Source: Candidatus Hydrogenedentota bacterium
GTDB lineage: Bacteria > Hydrogenedentota > Hydrogenedentia > Hydrogenedentales > CAILVY01
DNA: 64,000 nucleotides
Direction of reading: 5' to 3'
Assembly: GCA_029565395.1 (NCBI GenBank)
Contig: JAKQOG010000189.1
Coordinates: 1-64,000, forward strand
The notes beneath the pieces were generated by a model. The model had not been told where the DNA came from. It saw only the letters and a list, made by a program, of their open reading frames with translations, and did no database searches. Numbering within the stretch: position 1 is the stretch's first letter; every line of letters begins with the position of its first letter. Positions 62,680-64,000 of the stretch are shown piece by piece. The position numbers and the translations under genes were made by a program.

Positions 62680-64000
62680 ATGCATCATCATGCTTTTGTA
62701 TTCACACTCATTCTTATGACAGTGGCTGTTTCTGTAATGGCTCAACCGTCCCAGGAAACCTCCCAACCCATTCAGGGAACCTGGAATTTTTCGGACGGCG
62801 CGGAATTTCCGGGGGCAAAAGGCGCCATGACCACCGAGGCCAAGGGGATCGTGCATCTGACTTACGACTTTCGGGGCGGGGGAAACTATGTCGGCGCATA
62901 TTGCGAGCTCTCCACACCCGCCTCGATAAAAACGCTGACCTTCGATGTGAAATGTCCAGGGGACGCACGCTTTACCGTGCGTGTGACCGATGCATCGGGT
63001 CAATGTTTTCAGAAAAGCGTTAACGCCCCCGGCGGATGGCAAACCGCCGCATGCGATATGAACGGCTGGACCGGCCATTGGGGTGGGCCGAATGACGGAA
63101 TTCTCCATCAACCCATCCATACCGTCGGAGTTCTCCTGGAGAATAGTGAGTTTGCCAAAGCGCAAGGAGAAGTGTTGATCAGAAATGCGAAGATCGAAAT
63201 ATTCGATAAAACACCGGAACCGGGACTTCCCGATACACTATCGGGCGAATACGTGGTAACCGCGTTTGAAAATAACGCGGGTTTTGGTGTTTCAGGCCCC
63301 AGCACCCTGAAGGATGGTGTTTGGACTATCGACTTCAGCGCAGGGGCCGAGGCCCAACTTCATCATTCCCTTTCCATGTTCGGAAAACCGGATGAAATTT
63401 CCCTCCGCGTCAGCGGCGGTCAACCAGGAAACCGGCTTAAAATACGCATCGATTCTCATTTTCAAACCTTTGAACGCGAATTCGGTCAACTAAATGGAAC
63501 TGAGCAAGTATTCGCCGCTCCGCCACCTCCGGAAGGCTGGCGATTGCTGGGCATTGATGAAAAGAATGTCTCGTATCCCTTGCGGATCGCCACGCTGATC
63601 GCCGAACGCGGCGAGGGGCCTGCCCAGCCCTCCGCCATCCGTTTACACGAACTCCGCTGCAAAACCAACATACCCAGCAGTAAAGCCATCACCTTGCTGG
63701 CAAGAAATGAGCCCGGAGAAACAGCAGCGGAAAAACGCAGACTGGCTTTTACCTGTGATGCATGGAATCTGCTGGATCACAACGTCGAAGGAACGCTTTT
63801 CATCATCGTCAAGGATTGGGAGGATCAGGTGCTTCATATGGAACAGAAGCCCTGGACTCTGCCCGCGCGTGGTACAAAGGTTGAATGCCAAACTGGAGCC
63901 GCCATTCCCAGTTCATTAAACTATGCTGAAGCGGAATTCCGGTTCGAGGCTGCGGGCCTGGAAACAGCCTCTGCGCAGACGGCCTATGTCAAACCGCTGG
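62680..64000 (+). CDS. Secreted beta-rich protein, cut by the window end
   Basis: The frame is open from the ATG at 62680 to the last base, giving 440 codons without a stop. GGAGG lies seven bases before the ATG. A signal peptide (VFTLILMTVAVSVMA) is followed by a beta-rich domain: IQGTWNFSDGAEFPGAKG, ASIKTLTFDVKCPGDARF and VGVLLENSEF resemble carbohydrate-binding-type jelly rolls. Further beta-rich repeats follow. The catalytic part, if any, lies beyond the window. I cannot name the family. Confidence 0.75.
   Translation, partial: MHHHAFVFTLILMTVAVSVMAQPSQETSQPIQGTWNFSDGAEFPGAKGAMTTEAKGIVHLTYDFRGGGNYVGAYCELSTPASIKTLTFDVKCPGDARFTVRVTDASGQCFQKSVNAPGGWQTAACDMNGWTGHWGGPNDGILHQPIHTVGVLLENSEFAKAQGEVLIRNAKIEIFDKTPEPGLPDTLSGEYVVTAFENNAGFGVSGPSTLKDGVWTIDFSAGAEAQLHHSLSMFGKPDEISLRVSGGQPGNRLKIRIDSHFQTFEREFGQLNGTEQVFAAPPPPEGWRLLGIDEKNVSYPLRIATLIAERGEGPAQPSAIRLHELRCKTNIPSSKAITLLARNEPGETAAEKRRLAFTCDAWNLLDHNVEGTLFIIVKDWEDQVLHMEQKPWTLPARGTKVECQTGAAIPSSLNYAEAEFRFEAAGLETASAQTAYVKPL

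Overview
The window looks like a chromosomal segment of an uncultivated Gram-negative bacterium of the Planctomycetes/Lentisphaerae/Hydrogenedentota type. Candidatus Hydrogenedentota is my best guess, and it is an inference. The grounds are long secreted proteins with Glu-Gly ('EGEGEG') linkers, a paired acidic C-terminal module with the pattern SELLRxIQFFNSxGYHxC, a prepilin-like protein with an NVLYMDGH end, and many catabolic clusters built from Gfo/Idh/MocA, UroD-like, LarA-like and DUF35/thiolase proteins. Intergenic DNA holds short 'TGGAC' tandem repeats and GC-rich hairpin repeats. There is no 16S rRNA gene, so the phylum is not proven.

Layout. 1-100 is the start of a secreted glycerophosphodiester phosphodiesterase on the minus strand. 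657-6303 is a four-gene efflux operon (TolC-like lipoprotein, HlyD/MacA-like adaptor, ATPase, MacB-like permease) joined by short overlaps. 6575-7792 is an Eis-like acetyltransferase. 7851-10060 (minus) is a two-gene ParA-like plus AlbA_2/GHKL unit beside a tRNA-Leu(CAA). 10413-11348 is a receiver-GGDEF protein with altered residues in both domains. 11538-14566 holds an amidohydrolase/glutaminyl cyclase pair and a MNT-HEPN pair. 14633-16129 is a Gfo/Idh/MocA oxidoreductase with an SCP2-like tail.

16505-25755 is a run of three large secreted EGE-linker proteins that share the paired C-terminal module. An alkaline phosphatase, a methyltransferase, a Spy/CpxP-like protein, a prepilin-like protein and a small membrane protein follow. 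30689-35880 (minus) is an acyl-CoA cluster: acyl-CoA dehydrogenase, PHP hydrolase, two thiolase-fold proteins without the usual Cys and His, and two DUF35 proteins. A CPBP protease follows.

36856-52321 is a 16-gene plus-strand cluster that looks like sugar or sugar-acid catabolism: LacI regulator with a nearby palindromic candidate operator, MFS sugar porter, dehydrogenases, KDG-type kinase, KDPG-type aldolase, FAH-type hydrolase and UlaG-like hydrolase. It ends with a partial 2-oxoacid dehydrogenase (E1 beta, E1 alpha, free lipoyl domain, no E2 catalytic domain or E3).

52322-53511 is repeat-rich. A 328-bp MITE-like element with 17-bp inverted ends has split a dispersed repeat and left a TCCC duplication; an intact copy of that repeat lies 58 bp away. 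53512-58520 holds an SDR, a GH13 enzyme, a secreted GH99/WbsX-like protein and a LarA-like racemase. 58665-64000 holds a beta-helix/C-type-lectin/EGE protein with a membrane-anchor tail, a possible caspase-fold protein, a small membrane protein and a secreted protein cut by the window end.

I found no CRISPR array, prophage or transposase gene.
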